Below, in pieces: positions 10,449-21,273 of a DNA stretch of 64,000 nucleotides; position 1 is the first letter of the stretch; every line of letters starts with the position of its first letter. Both the position numbers and the translations under genes were made by a program. The DNA lies in the NCBI GenBank assembly GCA_020740775.1, contig JAHEWK010000038.1:62001-126000 (forward strand), read 5' to 3'. The stretch comes from Ilyonectria destructans. Its lineage: Eukaryota; Ascomycota; Sordariomycetes; Hypocreales; Nectriaceae. Below the pieces are notes generated by a model, which searched no databases, was not told where the DNA came from, and saw nothing but the letters and a program-made list of their open reading frames with translations.

Positions 10449-11934
10449 ATGGCAGGACCACCACCGTCAGGTCAGGGCCAGGGGCAGCCTTCCCTGAACC
10501 CTCTCGGCGTACAATTCTTCTCCAGCCTGGAAGGGCTCGAGCTTATCACGTCCACCGATAGGCAATTCATCCGAGGTCAGAACCTTGTCGGGGCGGTTCG
10601 CCTGCAGTTCGTTAGGCCGGCGTACTTTGACGACCAAGGGGGAGAGCATGCAGGGCTCCTTGATGGTAAAAGTGACCTCGACATACCATTGTCAATGCAC
10701 GTATACCCTTTCCCAGACATTGAAGAGTGGGATAATCAATGTTTCTTCTTTGACGTGCAGCTGCATCCTTACCAACTGCACTTTCGTCGCAAAATCGTGG
10801 ATGGCGACGAGTCGGTCGTCGGGTCGTGGGAAGACTTGTATGGAAAGCTGGCACAGGTCCGTGGACAGATGTGTCTCCAATCGTGCGTATGGCCTTCATC
10901 TATGTAGTCCGTTTAAGGGTCTCATCACTTTACGCACTAATCAATGCCTCAGTGTTGCAGAAAGGTCCCTGAGGCACGCGGGCGGTTGCTTCCCCACCAT
11001 CGCGCCGCGCGCTAGCTTTCAAGGACCCATCGACACGACGACCTTCAGGTTCAAAGCCGGCTCGTTGTCAGAAAACCAACTAAAGTGCTGCGGCTTTGTC
11101 CAATGCCAGACGTACCTAGCACCACCCCGTGACAATGACCCGCCTTTCAAGGGAGGCCAGGCATTCCACATATTGGCGTACATGCCGTACGATCAACAAC
11201 CTTGGAAGAGTCGGATCGGCTGGATGAAAGCTTCGGCAGAGGGTGGCTTTGTGTCCAGAAAGTGGATGTACGGAAGGGGAAGCATCATCGGCGTGCTGAA
11301 TGTCGCACTGCTCGAGAAGGAGCCTGAACCCGGACAGGACATCTTGGTCGTGCTCGTTGATGAGTTTGGTTTTACCTCCAGGGCGACGTTCGACGGCGGC
11401 GGCAGTAACGGAAGCGGCCTTTCTCCGCAGAAACCAAGGCAAGAGCCGGGCAAAGATCGAAGCCCCTTCAGCAGCAGCCCGGTCGGCCCGTCTTCGAGAC
11501 GACCGTCAGTGCCAACCAGTGCTGGAACGGGAGCGGGGAGGGAGAGGTCAGGGGGAAAGGCAACAGAAGAGGCGGATTGCTCAGCAATAACGAAGCGGCT
11601 CTTCGTATCGCAACGGGATTTATCCGGTTTGTGTTTCTGAAGACGAAGGACAAGAAACGATCTGTCTAATTAGGGATTGAGCAGGTTCTACATTGGATGA
11701 GACAGAGGTGGTTTGCGCAGGTATGTGGTCACAATGAGAAACAGTCCCACGGCGTGAGACTTACTCTCACTGGCAGATACAGAGGAGTCGGTGACGGTGT
11801 CGACAGAGTCTGAAGAACACGAGGCGCCGGGTCAAGGCAGGAACCCCCTGAAACGAGGCGCTGGTGCGGGCAGAGAAGGGACGCCGAGGAAGAGGGTGAG
11901 CTCGTGGAAGGTTCAGAACGCCCAGGGCACTTGA
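10449..11934 (+). pseudogene. Helitron divergent accessory gene (~477-aa family), copy 1, broken
   Basis: Same gene as 28430-29920 in copy 3. The frame opens at ATG 10449 (MAGPPPSGQGQGQPSLNP) and stops at TAG 10905-10907, where copy 3 has Trp TGG. A 1-nt insertion follows within about 50 bp, after which the rest is read in another frame (from about 10950 to 11640), including RFKAGSLSENQLKCCGFVQCQTY and GRGSIIGVLNVALLE. Further stops lie before the intron (11721-11776; donor GTATGT, acceptor CAG). The last exon (11777-11934) has the same length as in copy 3 and is well conserved (GTPRKRVSSWKVQ). The product is lost here although RepHel next to it is intact. Confidence 0.8.
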
Positions 11935-12249
11935 AGACAGAATGGTTCTTTCCGTGGCAGTATTCGGTCGTGGCAAAGATAATTCATGGAAAATGGGAAT
12001 CGGGAGGAAAAATCGGGAGGGAAGACGTCGGCTTTGACTGTGGTTGATGAGGCTCTCCGGGTTGTGGACCATCAGTTTGAAATTACTCCGCAAAACGACC
12101 CCACGATAAGTTCTGCTTATCGATTTAAGGCTCTTCAGATGGGGCTTGTGTGGCAGTGAAATTGCGGCGCAGTGTGTGGCGGTGTTAGTGTGGCGTTAGG
12201 GGTGGTGGTTCCCGAGGGGGCGGAAGGAAGATCCTTTCGTTCCGACAGG
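11935..12249. repeat. Right-border block of Helitron copy 1 with two hairpins
   Basis: About 12024-12075 still matches copy 3 (30009-30060). A block of about 130 bp (12103-12232) is repeated at 30242-30362. It starts with a perfect hairpin CGATAAG-TTCTG-CTTATCG (12104-12122) and ends with CCTTTCG-TTC-CGACAGG (12233-12249, one mismatch; perfect at 30218-30234 and 30363-30379). No gene is present. Inferred to be terminal sequence of the Helitron or of a small satellite element. Confidence 0.6.
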
Positions 12250-12616
12250 AGACCGGTCCCTGCGGGCCCGCCAATGCCTTTCGGAACGTCCCTCGGATCC
12301 TCTGATTTCCCTACAGCTCTTCGATGACGGCTCGGTATATGTATTGACCGAGGGTATACGGCGTTAGGTGGTCTTTGGGAGGTGAGTAAAGGACGAAGGT
12401 TTTCGTTTCGCATTACTGTGGCTTACAGCCCAGATCCTTATCTGCCGTGTGACGTAGATTCGATACCATGGGAACTTTAAGAACTTTGACTCATCAATTC
12501 TCCTACCAAAACCGAAAGCTTCCGAAATAGCAAATTTATATTAATGATAACTTATCCTTATCTTTATTTCTTTGACCGCCTGATCTTCCTTAGGTCGTAG
12601 TACTGAGCCACTCTCC

Positions 12617-13294
12617 ATGGCGCCAATCGATTACTCCAAATGGGACAACATAGACACCGATTCCGAGCCACAAACCCCCACTCAGCCGGTGCCTCCAGTC
12701 GAAGCAGACCCAGCACCTGCTCCAGCCACCACCTCACAGTCGGCTGCACCGGCATCGACGGCAACACACAGCGCGTCAGGGTCCGTCCAAGCCGTCATCG
12801 TCCGATGCGACGTTGAGAGAGTGGAATTCGCGCCTTGGTCTGCTACGACGATCCAGGCAGATCATCCCGTCTTCTCGCAGCCCGTGCCTCCCGTCCCAGG
12901 ACTCATCGGGGTCCCGCTGGTCCTCCACCGTGTAGGCACTCGGTCCGCAAACCGGGCCGACCTTGACAATCAGATCGCCACGTATCTCAATATTGACACC
13001 GAGTCCGGGTTTGCGCCTCCGGAGTGGCGGTCATATGTCGGCACCGTGGTGGTCGCGCGCAAGGACATGAAGCCGTTGCTGCCGCACCATCTTGAGGGTG
13101 TGTGGATGTACTGTGACCACATTCTGGACCTCTTCGGAGAGGGGGAAGGCGCGCCGAGAAGTCTGTACAATAGACAGGCCTTCGAAGAGTGGTGGAAAGA
13201 TTATTGTGAGGAACAGAAGGAGTTCCGGCCGGGGAACGGAGGCGAGAAGGATCCTGATGATTGGCGGGCGGTGAGGTCGCCTTATGAGATGTAG
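12617..13294 (+). CDS. Helitron-borne 225-aa protein, copy 2 (function unknown)
   Basis: Intact 225-aa homologue of the 2782-3456 product, starting CCATGGCGCC with MAPIDYSKWDNIDTDSEPQ. The linker is more diverged (Pro/Thr/Ala-rich), while the core is kept: LDNQIATYLNI, FAPPEWRSYVGTVVVARKD, LEGVWMYCDHILDLFGEGEGAP, DDWRAVRSPYEM. Roughly three quarters of core residues match copy 1 by eye. It is convergent with the RepHel remnant, 91 bp away. Retention of a full frame in the most diverged copy, next to a RepHel with three lesions, suggests selection or recent loss of RepHel only. Function not assigned. Confidence 0.8.
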   Translation: MAPIDYSKWDNIDTDSEPQTPTQPVPPVEADPAPAPATTSQSAAPASTATHSASGSVQAVIVRCDVERVEFAPWSATTIQADHPVFSQPVPPVPGLIGVPLVLHRVGTRSANRADLDNQIATYLNIDTESGFAPPEWRSYVGTVVVARKDMKPLLPHHLEGVWMYCDHILDLFGEGEGAPRSLYNRQAFEEWWKDYCEEQKEFRPGNGGEKDPDDWRAVRSPYEM

Positions 13295-13385
13295 GGGTCG
13301 TAATTTGCCCTAGGCGTGTGTCCTGAATAACAGAAACGTTGTGTCTCGCCGTCAGGCGATCTTTTGGGTGGTATCTCACTCTGTC

Positions 13386-16300
13386 CTACGCATTCCTTTG
13401 CTGACTTTCAAATATCCGTCTCGTTTCTGCTGCTAGATCTGTCAACCTCTGCATGCCATCAACTATACTCTGGTCCAGCTTATTCCCGATGAAATCCTGG
13501 TGTCGTACAGGACTGAGAAGCTTGATGCCTTGTAGTGTCCTACACCTGGACAGCTGCACATAGAGACTAGTAAAGTCGCATTTAGAAGGCTCACCATTGG
13601 CCATACGATTTCCTCGCAGCTCCAAGAGCACTTCCACAAACGTCTTGCTTTGGGCTTTATAGTCAGTAAGGACAAATGCCGGGACAGCCGGCAATCCCCG
13701 GCGGGTGCATTTCCCCGATAGGAACCTGAAGTGGGAGTCGGCTGGATTGAGGGTGTGTGAGACAGGCCGGATGAGCACCGTCCCCGTTGGGAGGGCTGGG
13801 ACGGCTAAATCCTTTGTCTCTCGCGACTGTAATAATATGCCCAGTGGCGGGCCAAAGTGGATGGTGATGTCGTCCGCAAGATGGAAGCCCGGGGATTTCG
13901 GATCGGGGATGACGTCCGCAGCGGTAAACTCAGCCCCATTCACAATCTTCAAGCCGGTATATATATTTTTGTTGACAACTACAGGCATCCCCTGGGCATA
14001 GAAAAAGATACCAGGGACCTTGCAGTTGGAATCGTCTCCTTGTTCGATAGTCTGGGCGATCTCATTCTGAGGCTCTACTCCGCCAGGTGTGGGTCGAGAC
14101 GAAGACAGAGATATGTTTCTTGTTAAAACGGGCCCAATCTACCACGGCTTCCATGCTGAGGCTCCATCGGTTGCGGTTGAGCGGTGTTATGGCGCGCAAG
14201 CCATCTTTGAAGGTGATTTGGGAGCGGTCCACCAGCTTCGTGTTGAGCATGTCAAGGTCTTGCTGTGTCTGGGTCCCCGCCCGTACTCTGTTTAAAAGAG
14301 CGCCTAGCTGAGGATCGTCTCGTGCGCGGACTTGTTCCTCGAGAAGAACAACAGTCTTGAACATCAGCCACAGACCGTAGCCACGGTGGTGAGAAATGGT
14401 CGCTGGTCCCAGGGAGGCGGCGAAAGCGGGGTCCACGATTCGGTCCACCAAGAGGCTTGTCTCTCGTACTGGGGCGAACTGATAGAAATCTCCCATCAAG
14501 AGAACAACGGGAATGCCGCCGAATGGCTTATCTGGGCAGTCGCGGAGCGACTGGAGGTGGCAGCTGGCGTTGAACAGAGTGGCTCCCCCCAGCATGCTCA
14601 CTTCGTCGATCACGAGGGCTAGGTTCTGCTTCCATGTCCATTTTTTAGCTTCCGAGAATATTGGAGGCTGTTTATTGTGAGAGCGATGGGTATCCAGTCC
14701 GCAGGCCGAATGGAGCGTCGTCCCGCCGATCTGGGCTGCCGCACTGCCTGACGTGCCGGTAATCTGGAGATGATGTGGCTGACCCCTGGCCGCGAATACG
14801 TCGCGCAAGGCATCGACGATCCTGGATTTTCCAGTACCGCCTGGTCCTCCAACGTACTGAAGATGTTGACCAGCGGAGTCAGGGTTGGCAGCGTACTTGT
14901 CCAAGAACCTGCATACAATTTGAAGAGCCATATTATGCAGATAGTTGAGCGTATAGCTGGAGGCGGCAAGATGCCCCAGTTCCACGAAGCTTTTGGTTGG
15001 GCCTACGTCGACAAACATTCGAGGACTTTGTAGGACTGGGTCTTCTTCATATTGCCTCGGAATGGGAACTTCCGTGTCACACTGCCGAACAAGCAGATCG
15101 TCGATGTCGGCGTTACCCGTGGAGGTAGTGTCACATTGGGGACCGCCCTCCATCTCATCGAGCATTCGGAGATGCAGCATGTCCTGGGCCTTTGCCGCGG
15201 CCCGGACATCCTCCCCAGAAAGGGTCGGAGACTGGGATAAGGAGCTATCCTGGTTACGGCGAATTTGCTGATAAAAACCTTCGTGACGTGGGACAAAAGG
15301 CCGACCCTCTTCAGCCGGGTTCTCTTGGCACAGGTCCCGGATCAGGCACCGCAAGACTGGAGAGTCCCTCGTAGCGTCGGAGTCTCGCACGGCATTGTGC
15401 AGAGCCCGGAGGAGAGCTGTATAGTTTTGGTGATGCGCAGCCGTCGTTGCAGATTCTTCGCTGCATTCGCCTTCATCCAGGGGAAGCTCTACATCAACCG
15501 TATCGTCGCCCTCCGACCTGCTGGCCCAGAGCTTTGCATCTTTGCGTGCGTCTTCGGCTGACTTGCTGAGAAGGGAGATGTTCGAGACGTGGAATCGCAG
15601 CCGGCGACAGAGAGAAGCTTCATAGGTTGACCATATATCGGTGATATCGCCTTGTGCCTCGGAAAGGAAGTCTTCCCAAGGCACGAATAAGGCCAAGTGG
15701 AGGACAGAGTTGCTAGGCAGAAAGTCAGAGCTGGGCTCGGAGTCGATAGCATAGACTCTGGAGCGTACCGTTTGAAATATACGGGGTGGTCGTCCTCGTG
15801 GTCGTCGCTGATGTATCCTTGAAAGATTGGCACGGCGTATTCGTTAGGTCGCCGAAGTTCTTGCAGCCAGCCGTGGCATTCGGGAGAGGATCCCTCAAGA
15901 GAGATGTGGGTTTCGTCCTCATCTTGGTCACTGTGACAAACCAAGTTAATCATCGACATATAGTCATAGAGGCACAGAGATCTCAGAACTTGACCTCTGC
16001 ATGCATAAGCGTCCAAGTACAACAAGGTACGTCCGCCTTCCCTGAGCTGCACCGTCTCAGGAGGCTCCTCTAGGTCTGTTTCTACGCCGGCCTCCCGACG
16101 GAGATGCATCCAGCGCCGGAAGACGGTCCAATACAGTGCGGTCAGATTTAGGAAGGACCAGTGCGGCACGTTCGTAAAGTCCGTCTGATAACCCAGCAGA
16201 TGGTAACACACCTCTACAGCCGAGAGCTGTCTCTCAGAAAAGATTCGATTCGCAGCCCTCATCAGAAACTGGCGACACTCATTCAGCAGGGCGGGGCGCG

Positions 16301-19300
16301 TGTCTCGCTCGGCGGGGTCCGACACCTGATGCCTCCGCTCAGCAGATTCAGAGAGCTGTCGAAGGACTTCGGCGGCCAGGGCAATGCGCTTCCACATTGG
16401 TGTATCCAGTTTGGTGGCGTAGTTCGTGATGTAGAATACCATGGCAAGGCCCTTGGTCCTCGTCAAGATCATCGAGATGTCGTGGTTGTGGCGGAGGCCG
16501 ACCGCCATCGCTTTGTTGTACCGGTTAACCAGCGGGTGGTTTCGGCGGATCTTGAGCAGGCCCTCCTCCGAGAATCCTGTCGCTTCGACGATCTTCCAAG
16601 GCGCCTTGAACCGACAAGCTGTCCGCCTGTACTTGTCCGCACCCTGTTCGGCGAGCCCCTTTAGAGAATACTTGAGACAGGTGTAGGTGTGGGAATGAAC
16701 CTGGCAACAGTAAGCAATGAAGTTGGACTCGTCCTCGAAGGCTACAGTGAGAGCCTCGGTGCTGTTCATCATCTCCTCAACCGGGTGGATTGGCTTCCTC
16801 TCCTGTCGGACAACCTTTCCAGCATTCTCGTTTAAGCACTCATGAAAGACCGAGTCCACGTACCGAGTCACTTGAGCACGGTATTCTTCTTCTTCAGGGT
16901 CGGCCAGGTCGTCAATCAGGGATGGCAACTGCATGTTGCCGTGCAACCAGAGGAGTCCATGCAAGTGCAGGCTGCCTCGTTCGTTCGTTTCCACCGTTGC
17001 ATAATAGTGACTGATCTTCCCGAAAACCGATTCTTGGCCTGTCCTGACGTATTTTTCGAAGAACAATGAGACTTCTCGGTGGAAGAAGATGGCGGAGCTG
17101 ACCGGATCCATGGTGCTAAGGGCAATCCTGTCATACCTCCCCCGAAGATCGGCTAAGAGTTCCTTTGCCGTGTCATATTCGTGGAGCCTGTGGATGGAGA
17201 GCCACATCTTCACCGGGTTGTTGATGTCATTGGGGTTGATGGTAATCCAAATCACAGGCGTACCGGTCCAAATGTCAAGTGCTTGTATCTTCCTCCGCAT
17301 GAGCAGTCGGCTTTCGTTCGAGAGCGGCTGTGCGTGGCCAAAGATGGATAGCTCCCGGAGCAGGAACGATATGTCGGGGTCAGTCGTCTTCCTTGTCTCT
17401 CGCATCTCATTCTCGGCGGCTTTTAGGCGGTCCGTCGTCAAGCTCCCATACACCCGTTCAAGTTCCTGAAAGGAGCCCTTTGTCATACGGACCATGCTAA
17501 TACGGCGGTTGGAGGATCGGAGGAGGATGTTGAAAACCAAGAAACAGAAGATGGGATGGGTTGCAAACCGACCTCCGTGTCATTGCAGAACATACTTGGC
17601 CCAGTAATTGAGCGAATGATTGGAATGGCGTCGAGCAGGCTCCGAAGCATCTTGTTGATTGGAATTCGCCTCCCCCAGTGCCTTTGGGCCACCCCTCCCC
17701 CATGGGAAAAGCTTCGGGAAGGTCCGCGGGAAGAAGTCCTCGTGCAGGGTATCTGCGAAGTCGGTACCACGCTCCACTCTGATGAATGGCTGTTCGCCTG
17801 TTGTCTGAAGGCACATGGTGCATGGCTCAGCGTCGTCGGCATCTCGACTCTGACTCGTCTGGAGAGCGTCGGCTAAGAAGGACAGCTTATCGGCCTCCTC
17901 GAAAGCGGCTGGCCCGTCAAGAGGAAACACGCCGGAGGATGACGTCCCATAAACGACTTCACCGTCGCCGTCGGCATCATCTGGAGGCGAGGGATGGTGC
18001 TGTTCGATCGACAGAGTGCCATCCGGAGGGCGGGGGTCGTCGCCGGAGCCGGTTTGTGCCGAGGTGGTGAGGAGTTCTTCAATACTTACGAACCGGTTCT
18101 CCTCCAACCCTCGATCGGTATCTGGGACGATATGGTCTGTCTGCGTCTTCTCAGCAACCGACGGTTCCTCCCTCTGCATCATATTCATGATGAGGGTGGG
18201 AACACTAGAGCCCTCCGCGTACCGCCAACCGTCTATCTCGCCGTGATTGATTCTGATGTGCTCGTAAAGCGGGTTGTTTTTCTGGAGCCACGACAGGGCA
18301 GCCCTTACACGGGACTTGCGCACTTGGAGAAGATGCCCAACGTCTGCCGAGCTGGGTTTGCTCGAACCACTCCAAGAGACATGGATGTTCTCGATAGTCT
18401 CCAGAAGAGGGTGGGGGAGAACTGTGGCAACAAGATCCTCCACCTTGTTCGGAAACACGACAATATGGCCCTTCACGTGCTTCCGGTAACTGAGTCCCGA
18501 CGGGGTCTTGTTGTCGACGGTGAACTTTGTGATGTAGCCGAAGGGGGCCTGGAGAGCAATCAGCCGCTCTTCAACAGGAGAGAGGCCATCGAGCTCTTCA
18601 GGGTACCGATGCTCGCATCCGATGTCCATGTTGTTGACCGAGCAGACCTTCGGAAGCTTTCCATTTTCCAAGCCGGTGCGGCACTCGTGGCACACCTGAA
18701 CTCCATCCCTGTCGTCCAGTGGAAGGCACCTCCTGCACTGCTGAAGAGTCCTTGTGGCCTGCAGCAAGGAGGGCGTCAACTGCCTCTTCCACTGGATGGT
18801 GGTAAGTTCGCAAGGCGCATGCTTTCTGTAGCAGAAGACGCAATGCGAAATTGGCAACGTCTTTTCATCCGTAAACGCCTGGTAGAACGACTTGGCAGCG
18901 TCGACCTGGAGAGCGAGTGGGACCTCCTTCCACCAGGATCTTGTTGCTGATGCCTCCTCCTTGTCGCGAAAGCAAGATTCACGGTATTGTAGAATAGAAT
19001 TGATTGACTCCCGCTGGAGTTGGACGGTTTCCGGCATGGGCAGCGGCCTCGTCGGGGCGCGGTTTGGTTGCGTGTTCGGCGGAGTTGGAAGCGTTTCCTC
19101 CATCGACCGCCGCCTCCTCTTCGGGGAGCGGTTTGGTTTCGGGGCATGGGCTTGGTTGCGTGTTCGGCGGAGTTGGAGGCGTTTCCTCCATCGACCGCCG
19201 CCTCCTCTTCGGGGAGCGGTGTAGTTGCGTAGGCGACGGAGCTGGAAGCGCTTCCTGTTCCCTGTGGCGCTTTGACGAAGGAAGAGTCTGTGGAGGGCGG

Positions 19301-19662
19301 TACAACCTGTTGGGAGTGGTCGGCCGCTCTATCTGTTCGGTCTTTCCGGCCCTTTGACGGGCTCGGTCTTCGGCGCGCTGGCGGTCCAGATGATCCAACA
19401 TGCGGAGGATCTCCTCATGGGGGACTCTGACCGGCTCCTTTTGGGGCTCGAGGAGGGCTTGTAGAGTGGCATCGTCGGGAGGGACTCTGACCGGCTCTTG
19501 CCTGCGGTGGACGGCCCTCTGAGATGTCAGGGAATTTGGAACCGTCGATTGGGAGGCTCCCTGCCTCCCTCGGGCCCTGTTCTGAGTGCGTTGCCGATCC
19601 AGATCTTCCAACGTACGGCGGATGTCATCAATTGGAACTTTGACTGATTCTTGACGGGGCAT
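13386..19662 (-). pseudogene. Helitron RepHel, copy 2, three disabling lesions
   Basis: Start ATG 19662; exon 1 to 15769, 56-nt intron 15713-15768, exon 2 from 15712 to stop at 13386. Domains match copy 1: basic repeats, Cys-rich DUF6570-like region, FINITE-length Rep with LHLHGLLWLHG and FYITNYATK, then GGPGGTGKS, IDEVSMLGG and GDFYQFAPV. Lesions: (a) an 88-bp-period tandem duplication near 19062-19220 in the linker, which shifts frame; (b) CGA to TGA at 17580-17582, Arg in copies 1 and 3 (VLQ-R-HGG); (c) a net 5-nt deletion near 14062-14075 in the helicase (after THTWRS). The N-terminus has two clear basic repeats and one eroded repeat. Everything else is collinear with copy 1. Confidence 0.85.
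19062..19220. repeat. 88-bp tandem duplication inside copy 2 RepHel
   Basis: A segment of about 70 bp (about 19064-19132) recurs at 19152-19220 with a period of 88 bp and only a few mismatches. Both copies include TTGGTTGCGTGTTCGGCGGA and GTTTCCTCCATCGACCGCCG. Because 88 is not divisible by three it separates the N-terminal frame (18979-19662) from the rest (17580-19103). The encoded MEET.PTPPNTQP motif is duplicated. Confidence 0.85.
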
Positions 19663-20251
19663 GATAACAAGTGGATGTGAGGCATGGGCGTGGTGAGGAC
19701 GAAAAGGAGAGGTAAAACAAATGGCGCGCCATCAGGATAGGAGGCAGCTAACAAAAGAGAGACAATCGACCGCCACTTGAAAAGAAAAAACAACTGAGGG
19801 CTACCGGTAGGACGGCCTCCCCGTGCCACTGACAAAATCGCAACCATGTCAACCATTTCAAACAAATTTACCAATTTTTCGAAGCGAATTCTCCGTGGAT
19901 GTACGGACGGTGGCGGGGTCGGTGATAAAAAATAAAACGATAAAAACGAAACGACAGAGGGAGCGTTAAAAGTGGCGCAGGGGGGCAGATGAAGAGCTCT
20001 GTGGATTTACGGACGGTGGCGGAGCTCCGGGAATGGTCCCTCCCCGCCGGGTCACGGAGGGGCTCCGAGGTCCCCTGCTCCGTGATCCGGCGTGATCCGG
20101 CGGGTCGCAAGAATCGCGGCGCACGGTTTTCGGACCGTGGCTTTAGTGGCTGGAAAGGATCAGGGCGCTATGCGGTCCGGGCGTTAGGGAGGAGAGAGGA
20201 GAGAAGAGGACGCGGAAGAAAGAACCTTCGTCACTAACGTTCCTCAGGCAC
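19663..20251. other. Spacer between Helitron copies 2 and 3, with 26-bp direct repeat
   Basis: No gene is seen. A 26-bp near-identical direct repeat (CTCYGTGGATKTACGGACGG followed by TGGCGG) starts at 19893 and again at 19997, 104 bp apart. Around 20060-20110 a GGGTCACGGAGGGG / CCCTGCTCCGTGATCC segment and repeated GTGATCCGGC units form a GC-rich inverted-repeat region. The fragment GGGCGCTATGYGGYCCGRGCGTT at about 20161 also occurs near 2390, and a related form lies near 30440. Confidence 0.55.
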
Positions 20252-20569
20252 AGGAGACCGGTCCCTACGGGCCCGCCAACAGACTTTTCGGAACGAGTCT
20301 TTCAGATCGCGAGATGGATGAAGCTCTATGATGGCTTTTGGGTGTCAACAGAGACGAAACGGGCATCGTGTCTGGGGTAAAGAACAGCACAGATCGTCTA
20401 GTTGCCCGAGCGTTTGGAGGATTGACCTGGGTGTTTGGGATGCAGCGCACGGACCTTGTATCCGTCCTTATGACCACAGATTGATCGTCATGTTCGATTT
20501 GAATTCAGCAACCTTCATTCAACGTCGAGGATTCCTTAAGAAACTTGCGCATCAATTGCACGCCTCTCC

Positions 20570-21244
20570 ATGGTGCCTATTGATTATTCGAAATGGGAGA
20601 ACATAGATACTGATTCCGAGCCAGAAGCCTCGCAGCAGCAGGCGCCTATGGTGAAAGCAAGTCGATCAGTTGATCCAGTCGTCCCGGGGTCGGCTGCGTC
20701 ACCCTTAACGACGGCACAGAGCGCGTCAGGGTCTATCCAAGCCGTCATCGTGCGGTATGAGGTTGAGAAACGCAAATTTACGCCTTGGTCTACTATCAGG
20801 ATTACAGAAGATCACTCTGTCTTCTTGCAGCCTGTGCCTGACGTCCTAAGGCTTATTGAGGTTCCGGTAGTCCTATACCGGCTAGGCACTCAGTCCAGAA
20901 ACCAGGCCGACCTTGATAATCAGATTGCTATATACCTCAACATCGATGCCGATTCCGGGTTTGCGCTCCCGGAGTGGCAGTCACATGTCGGCACTATTGT
21001 CGTCGCACGTAAGGACAGGAAGTCGCTGCTGCCGCAGCATCTTGAGGGCGTGTGGATGTACTGCGATTGCATTCTGGACCTCTTTGGTGAGGGTGAAGGC
21101 GCGCCGCGAATGCTGTACAGCCGAAAGGCCTTTGAAGATTGGTGGACGGGTTATTGCGAGGAACAGAAGCAGTTCCGGCCGGGGAAGGGAGGCGAAGAGG
21201 ATGCGGATGCCTGGCGGGCAGTAAGTTCACCTTATGATATGTAA
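20570..21244 (+). CDS. Helitron-borne 224-aa protein, copy 3 (function unknown)
   Basis: Intact 224-aa frame, about 95% identical to copy 1 by eye. The start is MVPIDYSKW (Ala2 to Val relative to copy 1). Several substitutions are transitions where copies 1 and 2 agree, for example C-to-Y at 'RYEV', P-to-L in 'PDVLR', T-to-I before YLNI and R-to-C in 'CDCIL'. The core motifs FALPEWQSHVGTIVVARKD and LEGVWMYC remain. It is convergent with RepHel, stop codons about 29 bp apart. The frame is still open despite the transitions, but some changes hit residues conserved in both other copies, so activity is uncertain. Confidence 0.75.
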   Translation: MVPIDYSKWENIDTDSEPEASQQQAPMVKASRSVDPVVPGSAASPLTTAQSASGSIQAVIVRYEVEKRKFTPWSTIRITEDHSVFLQPVPDVLRLIEVPVVLYRLGTQSRNQADLDNQIAIYLNIDADSGFALPEWQSHVGTIVVARKDRKSLLPQHLEGVWMYCDCILDLFGEGEGAPRMLYSRKAFEDWWTGYCEEQKQFRPGKGGEEDADAWRAVSSPYDM

Positions 21245-21273
21245 GAGGGTCGTGTATCGTTGTTGGAGCGATT

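Larger units (their letters stand above)
2467..12249 (-). mobile_element. Helitron copy 1 (RepHel intact; candidate autonomous)
   Basis: The element contains a convergent 224-aa gene (2782-3456, plus), an intact minus-strand RepHel gene (3486-9774) and a divergent, broken accessory gene (10449-11934, plus). The left limit is set by the start of extended similarity to copy 3 (2467 here, 20252 there). The right limit is less certain: similarity to copy 3 runs to about 12070, then resumes in a block with hairpins from 12103 to about 12249. Because RepHel is on the minus strand, the Helitron 5' end should be on the right and the 3' end on the left. I could not identify an unambiguous 5'-TC / CTRR-3' pair, so the termini may be of Helentron type or eroded. 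Confidence 0.75.
12250..19900 (-). mobile_element. Helitron copy 2 (diverged, defective, lacks divergent gene)
   Basis: Begins with a border hairpin motif (12250-12288) like copies 1 and 3. It carries an intact 225-aa gene (12617-13294) and a broken RepHel (13386-19662). At protein level it is clearly more distant from copies 1 and 3 than those are from each other. Sequence upstream of the Rep start shows no match to the divergent accessory gene, so this side appears truncated or replaced. The right limit is unresolved (somewhere between 19680 and about 20250). Confidence 0.7.
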
